A model generated the notes under the pieces. It was given only the letters and a program-made list of their open reading frames with translations. It was not told where the DNA came from and searched no databases. A stretch of 64,000 nt of DNA. Source: CAUZIZ01 sp965222655. GTDB taxonomy: Bacteria; Acidobacteriota; UBA6911; RPQK01; JAJDTT01. The position numbers and the translations under genes are program-made. Location: contig CBDCUP010000018.1 of the NCBI GenBank assembly GCA_965222655.1, positions 372,001 through 436,000 of the forward strand. The letters run 5' to 3'. Of this stretch, positions 42,115 to 53,512 are shown in pieces. Every line of letters begins with the position of its first letter. Position 1 is the stretch's first letter.

Positions 42115-42345
42115 TTGACATCGATCGGGGAAACCGGGGAAAAACATCGGATTCAGGTTCTCGTTCACTCAACCGTCGACTCCGATGTCGTCCGAGGCTT
42201 CGGCTCCTTCGCTCGACTCTACCGTGTCCACCCGGTCCACTTTCAAAAGCCAATTCTGGTCTCTAGTGCTGACGGAGTAGGCACCCAGCTGAAGATCTCG
42301 TTCCTCACGGGTATCCGCCACACCGTATCGGGTCGTGAAAAGTGA
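42115..42345 (+). pseudogene. purM: PurM (AIR synthetase) N-terminal fragment
   Basis: The stretch FGSFARLYRVHPVHFQKPIL, VSSADGVGTQLKISFLTGIR matches the N-terminal glycine and DGVGT-K-K metal-nucleotide motif of PurM. The frame ends after 76 codons; the rest is absent, and the duplicated unit (copy B) begins 190 bases later. purM follows purF in many genomes, so this is the broken second gene of the operon. The 42346-42534 stretch has no clear gene. Confidence 0.78.
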
Positions 42346-42534
42346 GAGGTCAGACTCAAAGGACTGGCCGACTTCGTGTGGCCACAGAGCCTCTGAGGTC
42401 ATCCTGTGAAAACGGATGTCTACTTCTCTCAACTGGACAGCAGTTCCACCCACGTAGTGAATGGTCAACTCGCCGTTGGGCAAGCCTCTCTACGTCTGGG
42501 TCGACCAATCAGAAGGACACCAGGGTAAGAATAG

Positions 42535-43236
42535 GCCAGTCGGAGGAAATAGGCGGCTTCAACTTCGAATCCCTCGGCCGCACCGGACAATCCGGTTTTT
42601 TTTGATTGCAACCATCTCCCGAGCTTGCCATCAGACATAAGTAGAAGAACTTCATTGTCGCCTCTCGGCGCGCCCAGGAAGGGGTCAGGTCGACGAGGGG
42701 ATGCAGAACCGACAAACCCACCCCAGTTGTTCGACCTTCCTGAACGGCGCGCAACCTCCTTCCACCTCTTTTCCGTAGCGGGGCAGCATCGCGTAAGAAA
42801 CAAATGAATAGTTTGAGGCCATTAGAGAAAAGACTATCACCTCAGTCTCGACCACCCTGTCTGCACTAGGGGCAAGGGGCCGGAGTGTAGCAGCCTTGAA
42901 GTTTCACGACCGCAGTGAGGGGAATCGGTCAAGCACAGGTTGCTTGATCTCATATTGGGTATGAAATGGGAGCGAGTTACCGAAAGGAGGTAAGCCATGG
43001 GTACGGTCCATAAACCCCATTGGGGTCTGCACTGGCACCACCGGACCACGCTCGCAGAGCGTGATCCGGTTGCCGAGCAGTTGCACCGGGATCGGATGAC
43101 GTTGCTGATGGTGATGTGCATCGTGGCGGTCATCTTAGCCGGGATGATCGCGCTCGCAGTATTTTTTGGAGGGCCGTCCGATAGTCAAACGATGGAACCT
43201 TGGATGATTATGTCGTAGACAAATCCTCCGGCAGAA
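42535..43236. repeat. 0.7-kb dispersed direct repeat, copy B
   Basis: Begins CCAGTCGGAGGAAATA and ends ACAAATCCTCCGGCAGAA, as copy A at 36250-36952. Copy B begins after a purM fragment and ends exactly where a moaA fragment begins (AGAACTCTTCGTGGC). Confidence 0.88.
42997..43218 (+). CDS. Small single-span membrane protein (repeat copy B)
   Basis: 73-residue paralogue of the protein at 36716, with the same start (MGTVHKPHWGLHWHHRT), charged segment (RDPVAEQLHRDRM) and a membrane span (VMCIVAVILAGMIALAVFFG). The leader before the ATG, including the ribosome site GAAAGGAGG, is almost unchanged between copies, while the second half of the protein has diverged. No family is recognised. Confidence 0.7.
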   Translation: MGTVHKPHWGLHWHHRTTLAERDPVAEQLHRDRMTLLMVMCIVAVILAGMIALAVFFGGPSDSQTMEPWMIMS

Positions 43237-43631
43237 CTCTTCGTGGCTCTGGGAGTCGAGAAAATCCGCATCACGGGTGGGGAACCTCTGGTGCGCCGAA
43301 ACCTGGACAAACTGATCCGCGAACTTTCCAGACTCAAGGGTCTGAAGGACTTGAGTCTCACTACCAACGGCTCCCTTCTGGCACCTCAAGTCCCGACCCT
43401 CAAGGCGGCGGGCCTCACCAGGATCAACATCAGCTTGGATACCCTCGATCCGAACAAGTTTCTGTCTATCAGCGGGCGGGGGCGTCCGATAGTGAGATAA
43501 GAAGCAGGATCCAAGGCATCTGGTCTGCGCGGAGGGATCACTTCTCGGAGATCCGCTGGCAGCAGATTGTCTCCAGGGGATACCGTCCCCAGGATCACCG
43601 CAAGATAGAGATGATAACGCTGGGAGGATAG
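43236..43631 (+). pseudogene. moaA: MoaA (GTP 3',8-cyclase) remnant with lost N-terminus and internal deletion
   Basis: Reads VALGVEKIRITGGEPLVRR and SLTTNGSLLAPQVPTLK, RINISLDTLDPNKFLSISG, the radical-SAM barrel part of MoaA. The N-terminal CxxxCxxC cluster motif is missing, since the sequence begins at the border of repeat B. After about 43480 the frame stops, but a further frame gives IWSARRDHFSEIRW and KIEMITLGG, the extreme C-terminus of MoaA-type proteins. So both the front and the middle are deleted. Molybdenum cofactor synthesis would need another moaA copy. Confidence 0.8.
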
Positions 43632-43729
43632 CTGCTAGCCCGCATGAAAAGCGGAAGAGCACCTTGGGCCTTATTCGACCGAATTTCTTTTTTCCGCTTT
43701 CGGGCGATGGTCCGACGGAGGGAACTTCA

Positions 43730-45987
<2,258 letters not shown>

Positions 45988-45991
<4 letters not shown>

Positions 45992-46420
45992 GGCTCAGGC
46001 CGATATGGAATTGCATCGACTCGGTGCCAAGCAGTTCGGTGAAGACCCAGCAGCAGTGGCAATGGGGGATACTGTTCCGATCTTCCAATCCTGGAGTCAA
46101 AAGCAGATTCTTGAACAACCCTCTTGTCTTTCATGTGTACCAATACATCCATAGGCGACTCGCCATCCTACTAGTAACTCACGAAGGCAATCTCCAGTAA
46201 CGGACCTCGGCGCCCAATCGCTTGGGACTTCTCTATCGTCGCAACCGGGATCTTAGCGGTTTCGCAGCTGAGAGACTGAGAACGAATCCTGAAGACGACT
46301 TTTCAAGGGTGCAGCCTGCTTGAAAGCGGCGCCCGAGCTCGGCGGGGGAAGCCTCACACTCAAGTCAGACGAGGTCCTGATCCTGGCCCAGCTACAGGCT
46401 CCGCGCGCAGCACATGAGCT
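45988..46420 (+). pseudogene. Degraded small conserved protein downstream of the siroheme reductase
   Basis: Remnants in several frames read in order as one protein of about 140 residues: DMELHRLGAKQFGEDPAAVA and FQSWSQKQIL; then YIHRRLAILLVTHEGNLQ; LGLLYRRNRDLSGFAAERL; and LTLKSDEVLILAQLQAP. This pattern resembles a short family found beside sulfite/nitrite reductases (VFHRWIQ...DYxHVHxGPGV...GHEG). At least two frameshifts break it. The assignment is by pattern and is moderate. Confidence 0.5.
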
Positions 46421-46694
46421 TAACTGAAACAATCTTCCGAGTGGCGCATCAAACTAGAGTAGGGAAGCGCACCACATTCGGCTCTCTGCTCGGCCCAGAG
46501 CTGGTGATGCGATGGAGCCAGAATTCCGAGACTCTACCGCAACGCAACTTCGATTCATCCTGCTGTTTTTCCGTAGAGGTCTTGGGGGCGTCAACGAACG
46601 GCTTTAGCCCGGTCTGCTTATTAACCTCACGAGCCCGGGCTTGTGGCCAAAGTCCACCGAGACTAGTCGATTTCGGTGCCGAGCTGATTGGCAG
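46421..46694. other. Gap without a convincing gene
   Basis: A frame at 46414-46752 (SLTETIFRVAHQTRVGKRTT) is open but overlaps the end of the glycosyltransferase and shows no family signal; it may be more debris. Nothing else is visible. Confidence 0.4.
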
Positions 46695-47822
46695 TCAGGT
46701 GCGCTCGCGCGTGGAGAGATCCTCGAAGCGCTTGCGAAAGCGCTGGAACTGAACGCGCTTGTCGAAGGCCTCGCACATGAGCGAGCGTGCCGCGCCCGCC
46801 ATGCGATCGTACGTCTCGCGATCCGACCACATGCGGACCACGGCGGACGCGAGCTGAGCGGGATCACCCGGATCCACCAGGAAGCCGGTCTGACCGTGCT
46901 TCACGACCTCCGGTGTGCCGGCCAGTCGCGTCGACACGACGGGAACGCCCATCGCCATCGCCTCCAGCAGTACGTTCGGAAGCCCCTCCTTCCGGAGGCT
47001 GGAGAGCACGAGCACGTCCAGTAGCTGAAACACGTACTCCGGGGCGTCGGTGAAGGGGAAGAACGTCACGTGGGCGGAGAGGCCCATCTCCTGCACCTTG
47101 CCCTTCAACATGGCCTCGTCCGGTCCGTCTCCCACCATCAGGAGCTGCACACCGGGGAGCTCGGTGCGGATGCGATCGATCGCCTCCAGAAGCACGGCCT
47201 GTCCCTTGCGCTCTTCGAAGGAGCCGAGGCAGCCGAGTAGCGGCCCCGGCGAGATCACGCGGTAGCGGCGACGCGCTTCCTCGGTGCGCGACTCGTCCGG
47301 CTGGAAGCGTACGACGTCGGTGCCCTGGTAGATCAGGGATACGTTCCCTTCGGGTACCCCGTACGGCCCGGCGAGGTACTCGTAGGTGAAACCGGTGATT
47401 GCGATCACATGGTAGCGGATCTCCTCTTCGGGAACGTAGAAGCGGCGCTCGTACTCGGGGACGATGGTCCCGGTCTTGGGAATGAGCATCGGCCCGAGCC
47501 CGCCGTGCTTGATACAGGACGCGGCGAAGACGGAGCAGTGGAAGCCGTCGCGCGGGGGGTGGACGGTGCACACCGCCACGTCGGTGTCGGCGAGCGCGTC
47601 GGTCCAGATGCCGCGCGCCTGGTCGTTCATGGTGACGACGTCGCGGTAGTCGTACGTCACGACGCGCGCCTTCGTCTCCCGGGCGTCGGCGGCGCTGAAA
47701 CCCGTGCGAGAGGTGAGGAGCGTGACCTCGATGCCAGCATCCAGGAAGTTTCGGATCGCCTCTGACACCCAGATCTGCGTCCCTCCTCTCAAATCCGTAT
47801 CCTCGATGAAACAGACTCGCAA
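46695..47822 (-). CDS. Glycosyltransferase, group 1 (GT4-like)
   Basis: GT-B-fold transferase of 375 residues. The acceptor half begins MRVCFIEDTDLRGGTQIWVS; the nucleotide-sugar half shows GCLGSFEERKGQAVLLEAI, QLLMVGDGPDEAML and the E-x7-E motif EGLPNVLLEAMAMGVPVVST. Donor and acceptor are not predictable. It follows the other glycosyltransferase by 9 bases on the same strand, so the two form an operon. The GC content seems higher than in neighbouring genes, which may indicate acquisition. Confidence 0.9.
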   Translation of the reverse strand: MRVCFIEDTDLRGGTQIWVSEAIRNFLDAGIEVTLLTSRTGFSAADARETKARVVTYDYRDVVTMNDQARGIWTDALADTDVAVCTVHPPRDGFHCSVFAASCIKHGGLGPMLIPKTGTIVPEYERRFYVPEEEIRYHVIAITGFTYEYLAGPYGVPEGNVSLIYQGTDVVRFQPDESRTEEARRRYRVISPGPLLGCLGSFEERKGQAVLLEAIDRIRTELPGVQLLMVGDGPDEAMLKGKVQEMGLSAHVTFFPFTDAPEYVFQLLDVLVLSSLRKEGLPNVLLEAMAMGVPVVSTRLAGTPEVVKHGQTGFLVDPGDPAQLASAVVRMWSDRETYDRMAGAARSLMCEAFDKRVQFQRFRKRFEDLSTRERT

Positions 47823-47831
47823 GAACTCCCC

Positions 47832-49589
47832 CTATTCTCCCAGTTCGAGCAGTCGGGTCAGCGCGGTTTCGAATGTGAACGTAAGGTCGCGCATACTGTA
47901 CCGGGCGGCGACCGCCCGTCGGTTGTGCCGGCGGCGCTCACCGGCCCACTCCGGCAGAAACAGGAGATCGGTGATCTCCTGTAGGAGACCCGTTTCGAAG
48001 CTCCCCTCCGGGAACAGCGAGTACAGAATCTGTTTCTCCGGCTCGAGCGATTCCCCCACGACCTTTCCGAAAACACCGTGCGGCTCGTACCGGCTGCACA
48101 CGAGCGGCACACCCGCCGCCGCCGATTCCAGGATCGGGAGGCCTCGCCCTTCGGTCTGGCTCGGCAGCAGGGCGAGATCGGAGAGCACGTACAGGTCCGA
48201 CACGGTGAGATGCGGTGGTCCGTTCACCGGGCGCAGCGTTTGACCGACCTTCCCCGCCGTGAACACCTGAAAGACCCGCCGCGCCAACGAGGGCGGCAGC
48301 TCGGAAAGAACACCGCGGTACGCATCGAGCACCCGGACCAGATCCTCCTCGTGCTCGACCGGTATCGGTCCGGTCACGTGGAGAGTCAGGGTCTGCTCTT
48401 CGTTCTCCTCGAACATCGTTCGGAACGGCGGATATCGGAACAGCGCTCCGATCAGGTCCCAGTCCCGCTCGATCCGTTTGCGGGGGACGACACGCGTCGG
48501 CTGGAGCAGCCAAATCGCGGAGGAGGAGGACGGGTCGAGCGACAGCCCCTCCTCGAGCCCGCACACGACCGGCGACTGGTCGTCCATCCACACGGAGACG
48601 CCGGCGCGGAACTCCTCCACAGGGCGGACTCTGGATTCTTCCTCCCCGCCTCCCAGGATCCGCGCGAGCTGTCGCCTGCACTCCGCCCGTCGGCGCGGCG
48701 CCGACGGCTCGAAGTACGAGTCCTCTACGAACGTCCCAAGCTCCAGGACCCGCGTCGCGTCGAACCCACACTCGTTCACCAGCGTCTTGGCCTGGTGCGA
48801 GTTGATCACCAGCTGCATCCACCGGGGGCCGTTCCAGGGACAGAGCCGCTGCAGCAGCCGAAAGAAGCTCTGGTTGCGGTGGTTGCGGAAGAAGTGGTCT
48901 CGCGGCCCCGGCGGCTCCCCCGACCGCTCGCGCTCGTCCGCTGGCATTCCCGACTCCCAGTAGAAGTCGTGGTTCGAGTTCACGACCGCCACGCCGGTGA
49001 GCTCCGTGGCCAGCACGATACCGAGAGCAAAGCCCGGATTCCCCGGGTTCGAGTTCACGTTCACCGGGATGATCCAATTGATCTTCTGGGCCACGAGATA
49101 GCGGACGAGAAGATCCGCGTGCGCCCTCGCCTGCCGCCAGATCTCGGCAGCGACCGCGTTCGAGTGCTCGCTGCCCTCCGGCAGATCCCTGTGGAAGAGC
49201 GCGTCGAACCACTTGCCCGACTTCCACTTCTTCCATCCGTTGGCCCCCGGCAGCGTTTGGCGGCGCCACCGGGACGCCAGCACGTAGTCGACCGACGGCG
49301 TGAAGTCGCCCGCGATGCAATGAATCGTGGGGCGGCGACCGCGCCGCTCGAAGTGGCCCTCCAGGGCGGACGCGTACTTCGCGATCTCCAGCGACACGCC
49401 GTCGACGCCGTACTCGAACGTGACGAAACCGATCGAGTCGCAATCCTCGGAGAGATCGAGGAGCGGACGCGTGGTGATTCCCACCAAGCCATCGAGGTGT
49501 CGGTGGATGTCCTCCCACGACTCAACCGGGGACCGGCCGAGACAATCGAGTGCCTTCGTGCTGGATTCCATCAAGAGTGTCCAATTCAA
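47832..49589 (-). CDS. Glycosyltransferase, large GT-B type
   Basis: Protein of 585 residues. The N-terminal half is alpha/beta with SIGFVTFEYGVDGVSLEIAK, a start frequent in glycosyltransferases acting on long acceptors. The C-terminal half shows WLLQPTRVVPRKRIERDWDL and EGRGLPILESAAAGVPLVCS, the GT-B donor motif. No signal peptide. It is the first gene of a two-gene operon. Function could be capsule, glycogen-like polymer or glycolipid synthesis; nothing in the sequence decides. Confidence 0.82.
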   Translation of the reverse strand: MNWTLLMESSTKALDCLGRSPVESWEDIHRHLDGLVGITTRPLLDLSEDCDSIGFVTFEYGVDGVSLEIAKYASALEGHFERRGRRPTIHCIAGDFTPSVDYVLASRWRRQTLPGANGWKKWKSGKWFDALFHRDLPEGSEHSNAVAAEIWRQARAHADLLVRYLVAQKINWIIPVNVNSNPGNPGFALGIVLATELTGVAVVNSNHDFYWESGMPADERERSGEPPGPRDHFFRNHRNQSFFRLLQRLCPWNGPRWMQLVINSHQAKTLVNECGFDATRVLELGTFVEDSYFEPSAPRRRAECRRQLARILGGGEEESRVRPVEEFRAGVSVWMDDQSPVVCGLEEGLSLDPSSSSAIWLLQPTRVVPRKRIERDWDLIGALFRYPPFRTMFEENEEQTLTLHVTGPIPVEHEEDLVRVLDAYRGVLSELPPSLARRVFQVFTAGKVGQTLRPVNGPPHLTVSDLYVLSDLALLPSQTEGRGLPILESAAAGVPLVCSRYEPHGVFGKVVGESLEPEKQILYSLFPEGSFETGLLQEITDLLFLPEWAGERRRHNRRAVAARYSMRDLTFTFETALTRLLELGE

Positions 49590-49840
49590 AATGGTTCCTT
49601 CGCGGGGTGTTGAAAGAACAAGGCCAACCTCCGTGGCGACTCATCGCTGACGAGCCCAAGACCTACCCCGTGGCATATCGCGAAGTGTTCCCCTCAGTTG
49701 AGCGTAAAACCGATCAGTATAAGAACAACCGGGCTGCAGTTTCGCACCAGGAGATGGTTCAAATCAATCAAGCAGGCTCAACGATTCCTTTCTGTCCACG
49801 GTCCTCTCGGCGACAACCGGCCAGGACATCCCCGCAGCCA
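49590..49840 (+). pseudogene. IS6-family transposase C-terminal remnant
   Basis: One frame gives WRLIADEPKTYPVAYREVFP, SVERKTDQYKNNRAAVSHQ; the next gives RRWFKSIKQAQRFLSVHGPL. Together these match the C-terminal pattern of IS6/IS26-type transposases (NRAExSHQ...RRFKSxxQAQRFLSxxGP). A frameshift and the missing first two thirds mean it is dead. It was not bounded by recognisable ends. Confidence 0.72.
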
Positions 49841-50397
49841 CAGCGCTGACACCAGTAATAGGCCCGGCCCAAACTCACCCCACCTAGCACCGTCATCAGT
49901 GCTGCACTAAGGCCTGCGGCGGACCAATGCGGACGAGAAAACTCCCCAGTCCGATTGGCAAAAAAGCAACAAGGCCCTCGCGAGCGTCACCACTAGCGAT
50001 CCTTAGAGGACTTCACTCAGCCCGAGCTTACCTGAATCCCTCGATTCACTCGATGGCCTCCAATAGGCTCACCATGTGCGGTAAGTGTGAGGAGCTGAAG
50101 CACATATCTCTTCCCCTATATTACGTGTTGTGCTTCCGGTCGGAGGGCAACCACTCTGAACTACCACTTTGCCCGTGCATTCCGAGTGCGGTCGGGTCTT
50201 AGTGCCACACGAGGCGTGGGGCATCCGCCAACTTCCATTGGTCCCAAGCTCACTCTCACTGATCGGGTTTCCTGAGACCCACCATTCCCTTCCACCCGGC
50301 ACCTTTTGGTAAACGCAGATTACATTGTTACCAAGACCTACGGCCTTTCCTGTGACCGTGAAACCAAACAGATTGATATGCGAAAGAGAATCATTGT
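49841..50397. other. Gap without a convincing gene
   Basis: No recognisable gene. A complementary-strand frame at 50069-50404 (INLFGFTVTGKAVGLGNNVI) is open for 111 codons but has no family signal and runs into the ISL3-like end. Possible erosion debris. Confidence 0.4.
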
Positions 50398-52117
50398 GGG
50401 TCATCCGGCAAATGGGGAGGTGGGTGGTGCGCTTGCTATTGAGATCCGGTCTAATCCGGTCTATTTTTGCTCTGGAATTCTCCTAAAAGATATATATCAG
50501 TAGCAGCAGAGGCTGTGGGAACTGTGGAAAACTCCGAGCAGTCATCGAGCCGGGCCAGCACCCCCGTGATTCGGAGTTTTCCAAGCGTTGTGCGAACGGT
50601 GGAAAAACGATTGCGACGCTTTTCGGCCTAGCGCTGGAGCTGGTTGTTTTTCCACGGTTTGCACATCGCGGCAGTTTCCATAGCCTTCCCCCGTTCAGGC
50701 AGAAAGAGGCGGCCTTCAGCCTCGATCAAAAGAATCCGGATCGCGCGTTAGCGCTACCTCAACCTCTGCTCCCGTAACGAGCCTTGCGAAGCTGCAAGGG
50801 CGAGGCAGAGCCGGTCGATGGGGATTGACCGGCGCCGCCATGTCAGGCATCCTCGGCGATTTTGGCAAACCCGGAGGACCGATCATGGCGACGACTAGCT
50901 ACTTGTACCACACCCTCGGATTGAAGGGCTATGTTCACCAACGCACGGACTATCGCGGCGGCGGCGTATTTCACCACGTCGAACTGGCTCCGCACAAGCG
51001 CCGGTGTCGCAACTGCAGTGCCCGCTGGAACCGGCTTCAGCTGCAAGGCTGCTTCCAGCGCTGCATCCGCACTCTACCGGTGGCGACCCGCCACCAGTTC
51101 GTGGTCCTGCATGGCCACCGGCAATCCTGCAGCCAGTGCGGCCAGACCCTTCGCGAGCCGATTGCCTTCGCTCAGGGCAAACGGCGCTACACGAACGCCT
51201 TCGCCCAGTACGTGGTCCAGCTGTGCCGCATCGCCACCATCAAAGCCGTTGCCCGCTTGCTGGGCGTGGGCTGGGACCTCGTCAAAGAGATCCATAAGGA
51301 GCATCTGGGGCAGCGCCTCAAGAAGCGCAAGCTGTCTCAACTGCGCTATCTGGCGATCGATGAGTTCGCTACCCACAGCGGGCACCTCTACATGACGGTG
51401 GTGCTGGACCTGGAAAGTGGCCAGATCGTCTCCCTACACGAAGGCAAAGACGCCCAGGCGCTGGTGGCCTGCCTGCGCCACCTCAAAGGCCGCTGCAAGT
51501 CCCTGCGCGCCATTGCCATCGACATGTCCGACGCCTACCGCAAGGCCATTCGCCAGGTCTTCGCCGGCAAGGTCGATGTCGTGCACGACCCCTACCACGT
51601 CGTCGCACTGGCCAACCAGGCCATTGACCAGACCCGCCGCTCCATGATGCGCAAACTGGAAACGGGCCGCAAACAGCTCCTCAAAGGAACCCGCTTTCTC
51701 TTGTTACGAGGGCTGGAAAACCTCAACGAGCGCTCCCTGGAACACCTCATGCAACTCATGGAAATCAATGAGCCACTCTATCAGGCCTACCTCCTCAAGG
51801 AGGAGATCCGCCACTTTTGGAACCTCCCCGACTCAGCGGCCGGCAACGCCTTCCTGGATGCCTGGATCGAGCAGGCTTACAGCATCGGCAACCAGTTCTT
51901 CGCCCGGCTCGCCCGCACCCTCCACCGGCATCGCCCCGGACTACTCGACTACTTCAAGCACCGCATCTCAACCGGCCCCCTCGAAGGACTCAACAACAAG
52001 ATTAAGGTCCTCAAAAGACGAGCCTATGGCTTCAGAGACATGGACTACTTCAAGCTTAACCTCTACTTCATCCATGAGGACCTGGCCACTTGACCTCCCC
52101 ATTTACCGGAAGAACCC
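50398..52117 (+). mobile_element. ISL3-like insertion sequence, parent of the MITEs
   Basis: Left end GGGTCATCCGGCAAATGGGG, right end ACCTCCCCATTTACCGGAAG followed by AACCC. These match the MITE ends with a few changes. The region 50508-50695 upstream of the transposase shows similarity to the MITE interior, including GTGGGAACTGTGGAAAACTC and GGTGGAAAAACGA. The flanks ATCATTGT and AATTTTAT do not form a direct repeat, so one side may have been rearranged. Confidence 0.88.
50885..52093 (+). CDS. ISL3-family transposase
   Basis: DDE transposase of 402 residues with an N-terminal zinc-finger part (RRCRNCSARW; SCSQCGQTL). Catalytic Asp candidates are in YLAIDEFATHSG and AIAIDMSDAYRKAI, and the Glu lies in the C-terminal half near STGPLEGLNNKIKVLKRRAY, all standard for ISL3. 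The ATG at 50885 follows GGAGG. It is intact, so the element could mobilise the three MITEs in trans. A MITE needs a source of this sort. Confidence 0.93.
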   Translation: MATTSYLYHTLGLKGYVHQRTDYRGGGVFHHVELAPHKRRCRNCSARWNRLQLQGCFQRCIRTLPVATRHQFVVLHGHRQSCSQCGQTLREPIAFAQGKRRYTNAFAQYVVQLCRIATIKAVARLLGVGWDLVKEIHKEHLGQRLKKRKLSQLRYLAIDEFATHSGHLYMTVVLDLESGQIVSLHEGKDAQALVACLRHLKGRCKSLRAIAIDMSDAYRKAIRQVFAGKVDVVHDPYHVVALANQAIDQTRRSMMRKLETGRKQLLKGTRFLLLRGLENLNERSLEHLMQLMEINEPLYQAYLLKEEIRHFWNLPDSAAGNAFLDAWIEQAYSIGNQFFARLARTLHRHRPGLLDYFKHRISTGPLEGLNNKIKVLKRRAYGFRDMDYFKLNLYFIHEDLAT

Positions 52118-52177
52118 AATTTTATCCCTTGCCAGGAACTCGCTCCACGCCTGGTATTCAAGAGTTCCATATCCGGA

Positions 52178-52399
52178 GTGTTTGCTGCGTCGATGGGGGC
52201 GAATGGTCATTGGATGATAGCAGAAATGAAAGGCCATCCTACGGAAGAACAACTAAAGGCTATGCCAGGAATACCAGGATCGGTGAACAGCGCATCCATC
52301 TATTGGCGTGGAGAAGATCTTTACTTTGCCAGGTGGGACGAGCGTGAGAACAATGTGGTTTACAGAAAGATATCCTTGGATTTAGCCGAAAACGAGTAA
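52178..52399 (+). CDS. Small hypothetical protein
   Basis: Up to 73 residues, with a possible later start at ATG 52196 or 52217. The sequence (GRGEDLYFARW type; NVVYRKISLDLAENE) has mixed beta character without a known family. It lies 60 bases after the ISL3-like end, so its front may have been lost to that insertion. Low support for a functional gene. Confidence 0.35.
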   Translation: MFAASMGANGHWMIAEMKGHPTEEQLKAMPGIPGSVNSASIYWRGEDLYFARWDERENNVVYRKISLDLAENE

Positions 52400-52535
52400 A
52401 TAAGATAAGGCTGGTCTAAGCTAAATGTGGGCGACCTAACCCAGCGTGGATCGACTGGTTTTCAATTGCATCGAGTCTGTAATGGTACAGTTTTGGCCCT
52501 ACGGCAACCAAAAATGCACTGGAAGGAGGGATCAG

Positions 52536-52931
52536 ATGACTGACAAACCGAATGGTAAAGAAACGGCAGCTACCGGGCTTCAGGAATTGAGCGCTAGGCA
52601 GAAAAAGTTCCTGGAAAAACACCACGCCGAATACCTGCAGGCCCAGGCCGATCTAAATAGCGGGGTTGCCCAGCTGCAGTTGATGCAGCAGAAAGTACGT
52701 GGCCAGATTGCGACCCTGCGCGATTTCGCAACCGACGTGGTTATGGGTTCCGACACCCCATACTTCCCCGCTAAGGTAGGCGGCGAAATGGTAGTGGTAG
52801 ACCAGGCCACAGGAGCCGAGCATGGGCTGGAAAAGCATCTCTTTGTGGAACCGCCTACGCAACCACAGGCAGGCGCCCCAAGCGAACCGGCAGCGCCGCA
52901 ACCCACCAACCCAAACATGCCGCCTAACTGA
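52536..52931 (+). CDS. Phage-like small protein with coiled-coil segment
   Basis: Protein of 131 residues. A helical, charged first half (LSARQKKFLEKHHAEYLQAQ, ADLNSGVAQLQLMQQKVRGQ) suggests a coiled coil; the tail is rich in Pro, Ala and Gln. The ATG follows AGGAGGGATCAG. It begins a series of small genes on this strand, 52.5-55.1 kb, with the gene sizes and duplications of a phage structural or lysis block. No family is recognised. Confidence 0.6.
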   Translation: MTDKPNGKETAATGLQELSARQKKFLEKHHAEYLQAQADLNSGVAQLQLMQQKVRGQIATLRDFATDVVMGSDTPYFPAKVGGEMVVVDQATGAEHGLEKHLFVEPPTQPQAGAPSEPAAPQPTNPNMPPN

Positions 52932-52944
52932 AGGGGGGGGGACC

Positions 52945-53415
52945 ATGAACTACCTAAAACTCGATGAACCCATACCGTACCAGGGAAGCTTCGTCAACGC
53001 CGTCAGGATTGATTTCGTAGGGAAGCTGACGCTGGACATGGTGGAACCGCAGTTCACCCTGGGCATAGCCAACTTTGACGAGGCCGGCGAACTAACCGGC
53101 TTCCTAGAGGTTGCGGGCCACACGCCGCGGATCAGCGGAGGACCGTTCGACAAACGCCGCGGCGCGCTGTTGATGGCTGTAATAAAAGACATCTTTGGCG
53201 CGCTCGAGGATTACCAGGACGACATCACCACCCGCAAGGACGAAGAGATCCAACAGGTTGTGGACGGCAACGCAGCAACCGAAAAAGCCAACTCGGAACT
53301 GGCAGACGGGGAAGTACCCAAGGCGTTGGCGCCGGTCCCTGTAAAACAACTTCGCGAACATCCCATGGGCGGGCAGCTCGTCATAGACGCATCAACCCAG
53401 GCAATGATGGCGTAA
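52945..53415 (+). CDS. Phage-like protein, MNYLKL paralogue 1
   Basis: 156 residues. It shares the start MNYLKL and the order of strands (GSFVNAVRIDF; LTGFLEVAGHTP) with the protein at 54180, and both have a long helical tail (LLMAVIKDIFGALEDY; VVDGNAATEKAN). The ATG at 52945 follows GGGGGGGG. The two may be variant subunits of one structure. A terminator follows at 53463. Confidence 0.6.
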   Translation: MNYLKLDEPIPYQGSFVNAVRIDFVGKLTLDMVEPQFTLGIANFDEAGELTGFLEVAGHTPRISGGPFDKRRGALLMAVIKDIFGALEDYQDDITTRKDEEIQQVVDGNAATEKANSELADGEVPKALAPVPVKQLREHPMGGQLVIDASTQAMMA

Positions 53416-53462
53416 AAAAAGGGGAGGGGTTGTGAGCCGATACGAACCAAAAGAGAATCGTG

Positions 53463-53487
53463 GGCGGCCTTCGGGTCGCCTTTTTTT
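53463..53487 (+). terminator. Rho-independent terminator
   Basis: Seven-base stem GGCGGCC-TTCG-GGTCGCC with a UUCG tetraloop and seven T residues. It closes the first part of the phage-like block, between the 52945 and 53513 genes, so the second part should have its own promoter. Confidence 0.92.
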
Positions 53488-53512
53488 GTGGGCGTAGGAA
53501 GGAAGCTAGACA

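Noticed and set aside
42169..42483. Complementary-strand frame (104 codons) after purF
   Set aside because: It overlaps the purM fragment, which has a better family match, and has no recognised family itself.
48078..49613. Long frame opposite the second glycosyltransferase (511 codons)
   Set aside because: High-GC shadow frame rich in Arg and Pro; the glycosyltransferase on the other strand has clear motifs.
53463..53487. Reading the GGCGGCC hairpin as a REP element
   Set aside because: It has a UUCG loop and seven T residues and occurs once, so it is a terminator.
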